From Billgrantia lactosivorans (GTDB lineage: Bacteria; Pseudomonadota; Gammaproteobacteria; Pseudomonadales; Halomonadaceae), in the NCBI RefSeq assembly GCF_003254665.1, contig NZ_QHGY01000012.1:1-64000 (forward strand): a stretch of 64,000 bases of DNA, read 5' to 3'. Each line of letters begins with the position of its first letter. The first letter of the stretch is position 1. The translations under genes were made by a program, and so were the position numbers. Under the pieces are notes generated by a model, which was given only the letters and a program-made list of their open reading frames with translations, did no database searches and was not told where the DNA came from. Below are positions 37,114 to 46,451 of the stretch, in pieces.

Positions 37114-38442
37114 ATGACCGAGTCGACCCACAATCCGAACGATCAGCCGGCCTCAACCGATACTGTGTATGGAATGCCGGCCTATGCCGATCGGGCTGCG
37201 GCCGTGAACGAAGTGCATGCGCGCCCACACCTCATGATTCAAGCCCCGAGGGAGATGTTGCAGTTCGCTTTCATGACCGGAGGAGATCTGACTAAGGATA
37301 AGTTGGCGATGAATGAGTTGTCTGGTCGTTTCGGCGTGGCTGAGCCTGACCAATCTTCGCCATTTCACGGCTTGGCCTGGGACGACGGAGACCTGCATTG
37401 TGAAAAACACTCGGAGTATTCGACGTATCTGTGGTGTGCCGAGCTTGACCCCGAAACCGGAGAACCAGGCGGCGAGAATCCGTTCAAGCATGGGTTCATC
37501 CCTCCCGGCCCGGTGGTGTCGGGCGTGCGTCTGACGTTTCTTCCATGGACTTCAGAAACTGAGAAGGAGGTAGATCGCTTCGATCGTTCTAGCCTTTGTT
37601 ACTCGCTGGTAGAAAGTGGGAACGCTGCCATCCTGACCGATTTTCGACAGGATGACGACGGCCTGACGCACATCCTGATCCTTGCGCATGATTTAAAGCC
37701 TGCGCGAGCGGGTGCGCTGGCGCAACGTCTTCTGGAGATCGAGACCTATCGGACCTTGGCCTTATTGTCGTTGCCGTTGACAAGATCAATGACGACGGAG
37801 CTGCGCAGCATGGAGTCACGACTTGCAATGATTACGGATGAGATGGCTACGAACTCGGAAGCGCGGCGTGACAACCACCTCCTTCTGTCAGAATTGACCA
37901 GTCTGGCTGCAAAATTGGAGGCCTGCGTTGCTGCGAATCTCTATCGATTTGGCGCCAGTCGGGCTTACTACGAGATCGTTGAAGAGAGGTTGGCAGCGCT
38001 ATTGGAAGAGGGGGTGTCCGGATATTTCACCTGGCGGGATTTCCTTCAACGTCGCATTGCTCCTGCGATGCGAACCTGCCTTTCGGTAAAAGAACGCCAG
38101 GCCAATCTCTCCGACAAGCTGACACGAGACATCTCACTGCTGCGCTCTTGGATCGATGTCGAACTGGAACGTCAGAATCGGGACTTGCTGGAGTCGATGA
38201 ACAACCGAGTCAAGCTGCAATTACGTCTTCAGCAAACGGTTGAAGGCCTGTCTGTGGCAGCAATTTCATATTACGTCGTGAGTCTTTCAGGCTATTTCTT
38301 GAAAGGTATCCCGTACATTTACGATGTTGTCGCACCGGTGATGGCGGTATTGGTGCCCGTCGTGATGCTGTCGATCTGGTGGAAAGTTCGTCGGGTCAGA
38401 CATGCCCACGACGATTCCTCGGCGTTGGAAAAGTCTTACTGA
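37114..38442 (+). CDS. DUF3422 family membrane-anchored protein
   Basis: A 442-residue protein of the DUF3422 family. The N-terminal half has the signature AAAVNEVHARPHLMIQAPRE and later HSEYSTYLWCAE; the middle (230-350) is helical and coiled-coil-like; two hydrophobic helices close the C terminus (ISYYVVSLSGYFLKGIPYIY and VVAPVMAVLVPVVMLSIWW). The function of the family is not known, though it resembles ubiquinone-biosynthesis-linked or membrane-stress proteins in layout only. A typical leader with AT-rich promoter sequence precedes it. Confidence 0.82.
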   Translation: MTESTHNPNDQPASTDTVYGMPAYADRAAAVNEVHARPHLMIQAPREMLQFAFMTGGDLTKDKLAMNELSGRFGVAEPDQSSPFHGLAWDDGDLHCEKHSEYSTYLWCAELDPETGEPGGENPFKHGFIPPGPVVSGVRLTFLPWTSETEKEVDRFDRSSLCYSLVESGNAAILTDFRQDDDGLTHILILAHDLKPARAGALAQRLLEIETYRTLALLSLPLTRSMTTELRSMESRLAMITDEMATNSEARRDNHLLLSELTSLAAKLEACVAANLYRFGASRAYYEIVEERLAALLEEGVSGYFTWRDFLQRRIAPAMRTCLSVKERQANLSDKLTRDISLLRSWIDVELERQNRDLLESMNNRVKLQLRLQQTVEGLSVAAISYYVVSLSGYFLKGIPYIYDVVAPVMAVLVPVVMLSIWWKVRRVRHAHDDSSALEKSY

Positions 38443-38534
38443 CGATCTGGCGGCTTGAAGCGCGGAATAAGGCGGTCGGTAATCGTGGAGTGTCCGTCTC
38501 CGGATGCGACCATTTACGGGACTCCTCCCGCTAG

Positions 38535-38740
38535 CTCTTCGCCGAAGCCGGCTACACGCCCCCGCTTACCGAACAACTGAGCCTCACACCTTGTCTGGCC
38601 CTGGACTGGAGCGAGCAGCGCACCGAGGATTTCCAGAAAAAGGCGGCAGCGAGGCCCTGAATGCAGAAGATGAGCACAACCGGGTGGGCACCACCACGCT
38701 CGGCCTGCGGGTGACTGCCGTCACCCATTCCTTTTTGTGA
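38535..38740 (+). pseudogene. fragment of an autotransporter-type beta-barrel domain
   Basis: One frame reads AEAGYTPPLTEQLSLTPCLA followed by LDWSEQRTEDFQKK. After a frameshift another reads GGSEALNAEDEHNRVGTTTL and then GLRVTAVTHSF, a pattern of alternating strands like the C-terminal barrel of autotransporters. The missing start, the frameshift and the short length mark it as a relic. The family call rests on pattern only. Confidence 0.4.
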
Positions 38741-38805
38741 CCATTAAGCCGCAGAAACACATTCGTTTCGGAACAATTCATTTAACCCGACTTGTGTTAT
38801 TGTGA

Positions 38806-40686
38806 TCAGCCACTGTCCCTCGGTGGTGTCCAAGCCGGTGCTTCGTCCTCGGTTCGCCTTGCGTCTTCCCGCATGGCGTGCCCCAACGACTCTTCGAGCT
38901 TCATGAACAACTCCCCGTAGCGCGGGCTGAAGTGGATGCCTTCTTCAATGTTGCGCCAGGCGTTAAACAGTTGGTCTTCGTTGGCTTTTTCGCTGCCGAT
39001 AAAGGAGTCGGTCATCCGGCGGGCGCGTTGTGGGTGGACGCCCATGGCGGTGAGGGCCTCGCCGCCGAGTTTCAGGGCGGAGTAATAGGTCTCGCTCACT
39101 ACGTCGTCGGCACCGGCTTCACGTAACTCGTAACCATGGCCGCGGTCGAAGGCGCGGGCCAGTATCCAGACCTCCGGGTAAAGCTGTTTGACGTGGCGTA
39201 CCAGGCTCACGGCCCGGTCGCGGTCATCGATGGCGACGACCAGCAGGCGTGCCTCGGCAATGCCGGCGGTTTCCAGTAGCTGGATGCGGGTGGCGTCGCC
39301 AAAGTAACTTTTCAGTTGGATCCGGCGCAGATTTTCGATCTGATCCAGAGCATGGTCCAGGGCCACGCTGGGAATGTTGTTGGCGCGAAGCAAACGACAG
39401 ACGATCTGCCCGAAGCGGCCGACCCCGGCCACGATCACCGGCGCCTGCTCTTCTATCTCATCCGGCTCCGCTTCTTCGTTGGAGACCTTCTGATAGCGCG
39501 GCAGCACCACCCGGTCATAGACAATGAACAACAGCGGCGTCAGGAACATGGACAGGGCCACCACCAGTGACAGGACCTGGGCGGTGTCCGCAGGAATCAC
39601 CCGGTTCTGGGTGCTGTAGGTCAGCAGGACAAAGCCGAACTCACCGGCTTGGGCCAGCCCGAGGGTGAACAGCCAGCCTTCGCTGTCGCGGATGCCGAAT
39701 GCGAAGGCCAGGCCAACCAGAATCAGCGCCTTGCCCACGATAACCGCCAGGGCGAGAAGAAGGACCGTATCCCAGGCATCCGCCAGCACCCCGAAATTGA
39801 TCCCCGCGCCCACGGTAATGAAGAACAGTCCCAGCAGTAGCCCCTTGAACGGTTCGATATTGGCTTCCAGCTCGTGCCGGAATTCGCTGTTGGCCAGGAC
39901 CACGCCGGCCAGGAAAGCGCCGAGCGCCGGCGACAGATTCACCAGGCTCATGAGTGCCGCGATGCCGATAATCAGCATCAGGGAGGTGGCGGTGAACACT
40001 TCCCGCATGCCGGACTGCACCACGTAGCGGAACAGCGGTCGGCTCAGGTAATGGCCGCAGACAATCACCAGCACGATCGCACCGACAACCACCAGCCCAT
40101 GCGCCCAGCCCGGCAGGTTCTCAACCAGGCTCAGGCTGCTGTGCCCGTGCTCTGCGTCGGTACCGGAGATTTCCGACACGGCCAGCAGCGGGATGACGGC
40201 CAGCATGGGAATCACCGCGATGTCCTGGAACAGCAGCACTGAGAAGGCACTTCGGCCGCCTTCGGTCTTGACCAGGCCCTTTTCGGTCAGCGTCTGCAGG
40301 ACGATCGCGGTTGAGGAGAGGGAGAAGAGAAACCCCACCGCCAGGGCTGTTTGCCAGGGCAGGCCCAGGGACCAGGCAAAACCGGTGGCGGCGGCGGCGG
40401 TCAGTGTGACCTGCAGGCCGCCGAGACCGAGCAGACGGACCCGCATGGCCCAGAGGGTTTTGGGGTCAAGCTCCATCCCCACCAGGAACAGCATCATGAC
40501 CACGCCGAACTCGGCAAAATGCTGAACGGTGACGGTCTCCTGGCCCACCAGTCCGGTCACCGGCCCTATGACCACACCGGCCACCAGGTAACCGAGTACC
40601 GACCCCAGCCCGAACCGCCTGGCCAGTGGCACCGCGATCACCGCCGCCACCAGGTAAATAAACGCCTGAACAAAGTAGTCTGTCAT
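38806..40686 (-). CDS. kefB: KefB-type monovalent cation:proton antiporter (CPA2) with RCK domain
   Basis: A 626-residue membrane protein. Residues 1-385 hold about 12 helices of the CPA2 exchanger fold (FGLGSVLGYLVAGVVIGP, then LFLVGMELDPKTLW). Residues 410-530 form an RCK-N NAD-binding domain (PVIVAGVGRFGQIVCRLLR). It exchanges K+ for H+ and in E. coli is gated by glutathione adducts. A related KefB gene belongs to heat-resistance islands with clpK and psiE, which fits its nearness to those genes here. Confidence 0.88.
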   Translation of the reverse strand: MTDYFVQAFIYLVAAVIAVPLARRFGLGSVLGYLVAGVVIGPVTGLVGQETVTVQHFAEFGVVMMLFLVGMELDPKTLWAMRVRLLGLGGLQVTLTAAAATGFAWSLGLPWQTALAVGFLFSLSSTAIVLQTLTEKGLVKTEGGRSAFSVLLFQDIAVIPMLAVIPLLAVSEISGTDAEHGHSSLSLVENLPGWAHGLVVVGAIVLVIVCGHYLSRPLFRYVVQSGMREVFTATSLMLIIGIAALMSLVNLSPALGAFLAGVVLANSEFRHELEANIEPFKGLLLGLFFITVGAGINFGVLADAWDTVLLLALAVIVGKALILVGLAFAFGIRDSEGWLFTLGLAQAGEFGFVLLTYSTQNRVIPADTAQVLSLVVALSMFLTPLLFIVYDRVVLPRYQKVSNEEAEPDEIEEQAPVIVAGVGRFGQIVCRLLRANNIPSVALDHALDQIENLRRIQLKSYFGDATRIQLLETAGIAEARLLVVAIDDRDRAVSLVRHVKQLYPEVWILARAFDRGHGYELREAGADDVVSETYYSALKLGGEALTAMGVHPQRARRMTDSFIGSEKANEDQLFNAWRNIEEGIHFSPRYGELFMKLEESLGHAMREDARRTEDEAPAWTPPRDSG

Positions 40687-40826
40687 CAGAGTGGTCAGTC
40701 ATGTCCGTGGGCCGAAAATCGGATAACCGTTCATCCAACCTTAGTCCAACGGCTGAATTCCGCTTCCGGTTTCGAAAACGGGGGTGACCTTCTCCCTGGC
40801 GTGGGTCCGTCACCGACACGAGACAA

Positions 40827-40862
40827 AGCCGCCGGCGCTCCCCAAGCACCGGCGGCTTTTTC
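40827..40862. terminator. hairpin terminator
   Basis: GCCGCCGG and CCGGCGGC pair around a short spacer and are followed by TTTTT on the plus strand. Being 20 bases beyond the nirD stop it most likely ends the nirBD transcript, with a weaker TTTG run in that direction. Confidence 0.65.
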
Positions 40863-40881
40863 ATTTCAAAAGGCTGAAATC

Positions 40882-41256
40882 TTACGCCTCGATCCACACC
40901 TCGTCGCCCTTGAAGCTCACCTTCCAGGTGCGAAGCGCTACGCTTTCGTCTTCCAGGCACTGGCCGTCTTCCAGGCGGAAGTGCTGCTTGTAGATCGGCG
41001 AGGCGACGACGGGCTGGCCCTTGAGGTCGCCGACGATACCGCGGGCAATCACGTTGGCGCTGGAGAAGGGGTCGTGGTGGTCCAGGGCGTAGAGCTCCTG
41101 CGCCTGGCCGGGCAAGTAGAAGAGGGCGACCTGGGCCGGGCCTTGCGGGGTTTCCACCCAGGCGGCGACGCCGGAGAAGGGCACCAGGTCGGCGCGGGAG
41201 CAGAGGGTTTGCCAGGTCTGGGTCATGGTCTTGGCTGCTGCGTTGGCGAGTGTCAT
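40882..41256 (-). CDS. nirD: nitrite reductase small subunit
   Basis: A 124-residue Rieske-like protein without the iron-sulfur cysteines, which is normal for NirD. The core reads VPFSGVAAWVETPQGPAQVA, then FYLPGQAQELYALDHHDPFS and IVGDLKGQPVVASPIYKQHF. It stabilises NirB. It lies 78 bases downstream of nirB. Confidence 0.92.
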   Translation of the reverse strand: MTLANAAAKTMTQTWQTLCSRADLVPFSGVAAWVETPQGPAQVALFYLPGQAQELYALDHHDPFSSANVIARGIVGDLKGQPVVASPIYKQHFRLEDGQCLEDESVALRTWKVSFKGDEVWIEA

Positions 41257-41334
41257 AAGGTGATTCCTAGCAATGGTATCGGGAAATCGGCGAGCGAGTG
41301 CCGCGTAACGGCGCGATTCGCTCGCCCATTTCCA

Positions 41335-43836
41335 TCAGGCCGGGCGGAGTTGGCCGCGCTCGGTGGTGTATATGATGTCCGGGTCCGGGCGGGCGTCGTT
41401 GACGAAGCTGCGGAAGCGCTTGAGTTTCTCCGGGTCGCTGATGGCGTTGGCCCATTCGCACTCGTAGGTGTCGACCACGGCCTGCATCTGCCTATCGAGT
41501 TCTTCGCCGATGCCGAGGCTGTCCTCGAGGATCACCTGCTTGAGGTAGTCCAGGCCGCCTTCCAGGTTCTCGCGCCACACCGAGGTGCGCTGCAGGCGGT
41601 CGGCGGTGCGGATGTAGAACATCAGGAAGCGGTCGATGATGCGGTAGAGCTGCTCGTCGTCGAGATCGGTGGCGAAGAGTTCGGCGTGGCGCGGGCGCAT
41701 GCCGCCGTTGCCGCACACGTACAGGTTCCATCCGTTCTCGGTGGCGATCACGCCTATGTCCTTGCTCTGGGCCTCGGCGCACTCGCGGGTGCAGCCGGAA
41801 ACGCCGAACTTGATCTTGTGCGGGGCGCGCAGGCCCTTGTAGCGGTGCTCCAGCTGGATCGCCATGCCCACGCTGTCCTGCACGCCGTAACGGCACCAGG
41901 TGCTGCCCACGCAGGACTTCACCGTACGCAGCGACTTGCCGTAGGCGTGGCCGGTCTCGAAGCCGGCCTCGATCAGCTCGCCCCAGATCGCCGGCAGATC
42001 CTCCAGGCGGGCGCCGAACAGGTCGATGCGCTGGCCGCCGGTCACCTTGGTGTAGAGCTGGTACTTCTGCGCCACCTGGCCCAGCACCACCAGCTTGTCG
42101 GGGGTGATCTCGCCGCCCGGCACGCGGGGAACGACGGAGTAGGTGCCGTTCTTCTGCATGTTGGCCATGAAGGTGTCGTTGGTGTCCTGCAGCGGGATGT
42201 GGGCCGCGTCGGTGATCGGCTCGTTGAAGCACGAAGCCAGGATCGAGGCCACTGCCGGCTTGCAGATGTCGCAGCCGAGGCCATGGCCGTGTTTATTCAC
42301 CAGTTCGCTGAAGGTCTTGATGCCCTCCACCCGCACGATGTCGTAGAGCTCCTGGCGGGTGTGGGGGAAATGCTCGCAGATCGACTTGTCGACCTCCACG
42401 CCGCGGCTCTCAAGCTCATGGTCCACCAGGTTCTTGAGCAGCGCGGCACAGCCGCCGCAGCCGGTGCTGGCCTTGGTCGCGCCTTTCACCGCGCCGAGGT
42501 CCACGGCGCCGGCGTCGATCGAGGCGCACACGTCGCCCTTGGTGACGTTGTGGCACGAGCAGATGGTGGCGGTTTCGGGTAGGGCGTCCGGCCCCAGCGC
42601 GGGGGCGGCTTCGCCACCGGCGGGCAGGATCAGCGCAGCCGGGTCCTCGGGCAGCTCGATACGGTTGGCGTAGTACTGCAGCAGGGTGTCGTAGACGCTG
42701 TTGTCGCCGACCAGCATGGCCCCGACCACGCGCTTGCCGTCGCTGGAGACCACCAGCTTGCGGTACTGCTGCTTGAGCGGGTCGAGGAAACGGTACTGCC
42801 GTGCGCCGGGGGTACGGTCGCCGTGGGCGTCGCCGATGGAGCCCACGTCGACACCCATCAGCTTGAGCTTGGTGCTCATGTCGGCGCCGGCGAAGGTGGT
42901 ACCGCCTTCGAGCAGGGTGGAGGCGGCGGCCTTGGCCATCTGGTAGCCGGGGGCGACCAGGCCGAAGATGCTGTTGTTCCACAGCGCGACCTCACCCACG
43001 GCGAGAATCGCCGGGTCGCTGGTCAGGCAGTTGTCGTCGATCACCACGCCGCCGCGCTCGCCGATCTCCAGGCCGCAGCCGCGGGCCAGCTCGTCGCGGG
43101 GGCGAATGCCGGCGGAGAAGACGATGAGGTCGGTTTCCAGCACCTTGTCGTCCTGGAACACCATGCGGTGGCGGCTGGCCTCGCCGTCGACGATCTCCTG
43201 GGTGGCGCGACCGGTAAGCACCTGCACGCCCAGCGCCTCGATCTTCTCGCGCAGCAGCTCGCCCCCTTCGCTGTCCACCTGCATCGGCATCAGCCGTGGG
43301 GCGAACTCCACCACGGCGGTGTCGAGGTTGAGCCCGCGCAGGGCGTTGGCGGCTTCCAGGCCGAGCAGGCCGCCGCCCACCACCACGCCGGTGGCGGCGG
43401 TCTTGGCCGCTTCACGGATGGCGTCGAGGTCTTCCAAGGTGCGGTAGACTAGGCAGCCTTCGCGCTCGTTGCCGGGAATCGGCGGTACGAAGGGGTAGGA
43501 GCCGGTGGCCAGCACCAGGCGGTCGTAGGCGTAGCGGCCCTGGGGGGTGACCACCTCACCCTTGTCTCGGTCGATGGCGGTGACGGCTTCGTGCAGGCGC
43601 AGTTCGATGCCGTGCTCGGCGTAGTACGCGCTGGTGGAGAGCGCCAGCGAGGCGGCATCGCGGCCGCTGAAGTATTCGGAGAGGTGCACGCGGTCGTAGG
43701 CCAGGTGGCGCTCCTCGCCGAACACGGTGACGGCGTAGCGCTCGGTGGCGCCCTGTTCGACCAGCTGCTCGACCAGGTGGTGGCCGACCATGCCGTTGCC
43801 GATGACGATCAGTTGCGGTTTCGCGGGCGTGTTCAT
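41335..43836 (-). CDS. nirB: assimilatory nitrite reductase large subunit
   Basis: An 833-residue NADH-dependent nitrite reductase. The N-terminal flavoprotein domain starts LIVIGNGMVGHHLVEQL and has a second nucleotide site VVVGGGLLGLEAANALRG. A BFD-type [2Fe-2S] region follows near 415-470 (CSCHNVTKGDVCAS, TGCGGC). The ferredoxin-like and siroheme/4Fe4S part holds CVGSTWCRYGV and GVSGCTRECAEAQSKD with further Cys. It reduces nitrite to ammonium with six electrons. Start at 43836, four bases inside the upstream flavoprotein gene. Confidence 0.94.
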   Translation of the reverse strand: MNTPAKPQLIVIGNGMVGHHLVEQLVEQGATERYAVTVFGEERHLAYDRVHLSEYFSGRDAASLALSTSAYYAEHGIELRLHEAVTAIDRDKGEVVTPQGRYAYDRLVLATGSYPFVPPIPGNEREGCLVYRTLEDLDAIREAAKTAATGVVVGGGLLGLEAANALRGLNLDTAVVEFAPRLMPMQVDSEGGELLREKIEALGVQVLTGRATQEIVDGEASRHRMVFQDDKVLETDLIVFSAGIRPRDELARGCGLEIGERGGVVIDDNCLTSDPAILAVGEVALWNNSIFGLVAPGYQMAKAAASTLLEGGTTFAGADMSTKLKLMGVDVGSIGDAHGDRTPGARQYRFLDPLKQQYRKLVVSSDGKRVVGAMLVGDNSVYDTLLQYYANRIELPEDPAALILPAGGEAAPALGPDALPETATICSCHNVTKGDVCASIDAGAVDLGAVKGATKASTGCGGCAALLKNLVDHELESRGVEVDKSICEHFPHTRQELYDIVRVEGIKTFSELVNKHGHGLGCDICKPAVASILASCFNEPITDAAHIPLQDTNDTFMANMQKNGTYSVVPRVPGGEITPDKLVVLGQVAQKYQLYTKVTGGQRIDLFGARLEDLPAIWGELIEAGFETGHAYGKSLRTVKSCVGSTWCRYGVQDSVGMAIQLEHRYKGLRAPHKIKFGVSGCTRECAEAQSKDIGVIATENGWNLYVCGNGGMRPRHAELFATDLDDEQLYRIIDRFLMFYIRTADRLQRTSVWRENLEGGLDYLKQVILEDSLGIGEELDRQMQAVVDTYECEWANAISDPEKLKRFRSFVNDARPDPDIIYTTERGQLRPA

Positions 43837-45137
43837 GCGGCCTCCTTGGCGGGGCGTTGCGGTGATTCGTTCGAAGCGTCGTCGAGCAGGAGTTGGGCGT
43901 CGGCGGCGCCGAGCAGCAGCGCGGCGCGGCAGGCGGTGAGGTCGCGGCCCGCCAGGGCCTGCTCGAAGTACCAAGGGCCGGAGGCGGTGTCGGCGTAAAG
44001 CACGGCGCCTTCCAGGCGGCCCTCGCGCAGCAGCAGGCGACGGTAGTCGCCCTGCTGGGGATCGCGGTAGCTGAGTATCTCGTGATCGGGTTCGGCTTCG
44101 GTGGGGCCGAAGGCGTAGAGCGAGATGCCGCTGACCTTGAGCTTGGTGGCGGTGGGCTGTTCGACGTAGCCCGGTACACCTTCGGCACTGGGGCGGCAGA
44201 GCCGCTCGGCCAGCACGTCGACCTGGCGCCAGATCGGCTCGACCAGGCCATAGAGATTGCCTTGGTGCTCGCAGCACTCGCCCAGGGCGTGGATCGCAGG
44301 ATCGGACGTGGTCAGCCACTCGTCGACGACCACGCCGCGGTTGACCTCGAGCCCGGCAGTGCGGGCAAGCGCCGCGTGGGGCACGATGCCGATGGCCACC
44401 ACCACGCAGTCGGCGGCGAGCCGTGTGCCGTCGGCCAAGTGCGCGGCGCACACCTGGCCCTCGGCGTCGGCTTCCAGGCGCTCGAGCTGGGCGGTGGTAT
44501 GGATGTCGAGCCCACGGCCGCGCAGCTCGTTCTCGAGCAGGCGGGCGGCGGTGAGGTCGAGCTGGCGGTTCATCAGGCGGTCGTCGCGCTGCAGCAGGCT
44601 TACCTGCATGCCGCGCTTACGCAGGCCCTCCGCCGCTTCCAGGCCGAGCAGGCCGCCACCGATCACCACGGCATTGCGGCCGGTTTCGGCGGCGTGTGCC
44701 AGGGCGTCGGCGTCGTTCAGGTCGCGAAACACGTGAACGCCCGGCAGCTCCAGCCCCGGCACTGGTGGGCGGGCCGGATGGGAGCCGGTGGCCAGTACCA
44801 GGCGGTCGTAGTCGAGTTCACGGCCGGCATCGGTGGTCAGGCGCCGTGCGCTGCGGTCGATGTTTTCCACGCGCTCGCCCAGTACCAGTTCGATATCGTG
44901 TTCGGCGTACCACTCGGCATCGCGCAGGGTAAGGGCCTCGCGTTCCATCTCGCCGGCGAGTAGCGGCGAAAGCAGGATGCGGTTGTAGGCCGGTGCTGCT
45001 TCGGCCCCGATGACCGTGATCCTGGCGGAGCGCTCGGGCCGGGCGAGCAGCGCCTCGACCAGGCGATGGCCGGCCATGCCGTTGCCGACGATGACCAGGT
45101 GTTCGCGGGATGCCGCTGCGGGATGTCGCTGTCGCAT
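43833..45137 (-). CDS. NirB-like FAD/NAD(P) oxidoreductase of the nitrate-assimilation operon
   Basis: A 434-residue flavoprotein with two Rossmann sites (HLVIVGNGMAGHRLVEALL and NAVVIGGGLLGLEAAEGLR). It resembles the N-terminal half of NirB encoded next door and lacks the iron-sulfur and siroheme parts. It probably passes electrons from NAD(P)H to the nitrate reductase NasA, as the NasC/NasB electron-transfer subunits do. The start at 45137 has a GAGGAG site; a longer frame would read through the leader hairpins. It overlaps nirB by four bases. Confidence 0.82.
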   Translation of the reverse strand: MRQRHPAAASREHLVIVGNGMAGHRLVEALLARPERSARITVIGAEAAPAYNRILLSPLLAGEMEREALTLRDAEWYAEHDIELVLGERVENIDRSARRLTTDAGRELDYDRLVLATGSHPARPPVPGLELPGVHVFRDLNDADALAHAAETGRNAVVIGGGLLGLEAAEGLRKRGMQVSLLQRDDRLMNRQLDLTAARLLENELRGRGLDIHTTAQLERLEADAEGQVCAAHLADGTRLAADCVVVAIGIVPHAALARTAGLEVNRGVVVDEWLTTSDPAIHALGECCEHQGNLYGLVEPIWRQVDVLAERLCRPSAEGVPGYVEQPTATKLKVSGISLYAFGPTEAEPDHEILSYRDPQQGDYRRLLLREGRLEGAVLYADTASGPWYFEQALAGRDLTACRAALLLGAADAQLLLDDASNESPQRPAKEAA

Positions 45138-45186
45138 GGCTGGCAGCTCCTCTCGATGCGCTTGCGGGGTAACGGGGCATAAACGC

Positions 45187-45285
45187 AACGACGCCTCGGC
45201 GCGGCCCCGATCGAACTGGGATCGATTCGGGAAGCGCAGAGACGTCGTTGTCGCTTGCAATGTGGTGCGATCGCCATTGATCGCA
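45187..45285 (-). promoter_or_regulatory. leader RNA with hexaloop hairpin and terminator (NasT target) of the nirB operon
   Basis: On the minus strand the leader starts with a hairpin at 45285-45266: TGCGATC, loop AATGGC, GATCGCA. A six-base loop with A at 1 and G at 4 is the rule for RNA targets of ANTAR proteins such as NasT. Further on, AACGACGTCTC and GAGGCGTCGTT (45249-45239 and 45197-45187) form an 11-bp stem followed by TTGCGTTT, a terminator-like structure. NasT binding to the first should prevent the second. Confidence 0.7.
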
Positions 45286-45300
45286 GGTTGCCTTGCCTGC

Positions 45301-45316
45301 TTCAAGATCCCGGCCA
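45301..45316 (-). promoter_or_regulatory. possible degenerate sigma-54 promoter of the nirB operon
   Basis: The minus strand reads TGGCCGGGATCTTGAA, which has TGGC and TTG in place but A instead of the C of the -12 element. A start point about 12 bases downstream would fall just before the first leader hairpin. An NtrC-like box TGCACA-N5-GGTGCG lies at 45405-45421 in the end of nasS. Confidence 0.4.
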
Positions 45317-45369
45317 GAACGCCGAATGGCTGGGCATTTTCCTTTTGTGACAGCGGGTTGGGTGATGGG

Positions 45370-45404
45370 AAAAGGGCCGGCCGGCGCCTGGCGAGCGCCG
45401 GCCG
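45370..45404 (-). terminator. rho-independent terminator after nasS
   Basis: A perfect 10-bp stem (CGGCCGGCGC with its complement) and seven-base loop, followed on the minus strand by CCCTTTT. It ends the nasTS transcript just past the nasS stop, separating it from the nirB operon. Confidence 0.75.
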
Positions 45405-45410
45405 TGCACA

Positions 45411-46451
45411 TCAGTGGTGCGTTGCGGCATCGAAATGCACAGGGCTGTAGCACGCCGCCAGCACGGCGGGATCGAAGCGGCCGCCCTGGGCTTCCAGCTG
45501 GCGCACGATGGGGTCGGCGAAGTGCAGGGCGGCCTGCGGCGTGGGGCGCAGCACGTCCGGGCCGTAGAGATGCTGATGAACGGGGGACACGTCGTGAGCG
45601 AGGGTGTCGAGGTGGCGAATCGAGCGGTCCAGGTAGGGTGGCAGGGCCAGCCACTCCCGCGCCTGCCGGCGGTGCTCGGGCGAGGCGGCCAACCACACGC
45701 CGGCCGCCGTCAGGGCACGCAGCAGGGCGGCCAGGGTGGCGGGGTAGCGCTGCGCCCAGGAGCGCGTCACGCCGAGAGCCTTCTCCGGGTGGCCGGGCCA
45801 CAGCTGGGCGCCGGTGGCGACCAGCCGGCCCACGCCGCAGTGGCGCGCCAGGGTGCCCCAGGGCTCACCGGCACAGAAGCCGTCGATCTGGCCGTCGCGC
45901 AGGGCTTCGACCATGCGCGGCGGCGGCAGGGCGATCAGCTCCACGTCGCGGTCGGGGGCGATGTCGCCCAGCGTCAGCCATTCACGCAGCTGGTAGTGCT
46001 GGCAGGAGTAGGGGTAGACCATGGCCAGGCGCGGACGCTGGCCGCCGCCCTGGCCGCGCAGCCAGGTGCCGAGTGCCAGGGCGCTGGCGGCCGGGTCGTC
46101 GGTCAGTTCCGCACCGCTGGCCTGGCTCAACGCCGTGGAAAGCGTGAGGGTGTTGCCGTTGCGGCTGAGCAGCAGCGGCGCCAGGGTCTCGCAGGGGGCG
46201 CGACCGAGCCCCAGGCTCATGGCCAGCGGCATGGGGGCGAGCATCTGGGCGCCGTCGAGCAGGCCGGCGGCGACCTTGTCGCGCAGGGTGGCCCAGGCGT
46301 TCTCCCGTGACAGGCTGACGTCGAGGCCCTGGGCAGCGAAGCATCCCTGCTCGCGGGCGACGATCAGCAGGGCGGCGTCGATCAGCGGGACGAACCCGAG
46401 GGTGAGTCGCTCGAGTTCCGGCGAGGCGGCGTGGTGTGGCGGTTGGCTCAT
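45411..46451 (-). CDS. nasS: nitrate sensor NasS (NrtA-like binding protein)
   Basis: A 346-residue cytoplasmic protein similar to the NrtA/CmpA nitrate-binding proteins but without a signal peptide. It starts LTLGFVPLIDAALLIVAREQ and has the typical LKE-type body with GFCAGEPWGTLARHCGVGRL. NasS holds NasT in an inactive complex until nitrate or nitrite binds. It overlaps nasT by four bases (ATGA), so the two are co-translated. Confidence 0.88.
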   Translation of the reverse strand: MSQPPHHAASPELERLTLGFVPLIDAALLIVAREQGCFAAQGLDVSLSRENAWATLRDKVAAGLLDGAQMLAPMPLAMSLGLGRAPCETLAPLLLSRNGNTLTLSTALSQASGAELTDDPAASALALGTWLRGQGGGQRPRLAMVYPYSCQHYQLREWLTLGDIAPDRDVELIALPPPRMVEALRDGQIDGFCAGEPWGTLARHCGVGRLVATGAQLWPGHPEKALGVTRSWAQRYPATLAALLRALTAAGVWLAASPEHRRQAREWLALPPYLDRSIRHLDTLAHDVSPVHQHLYGPDVLRPTPQAALHFADPIVRQLEAQGGRFDPAVLAACYSPVHFDAATHH

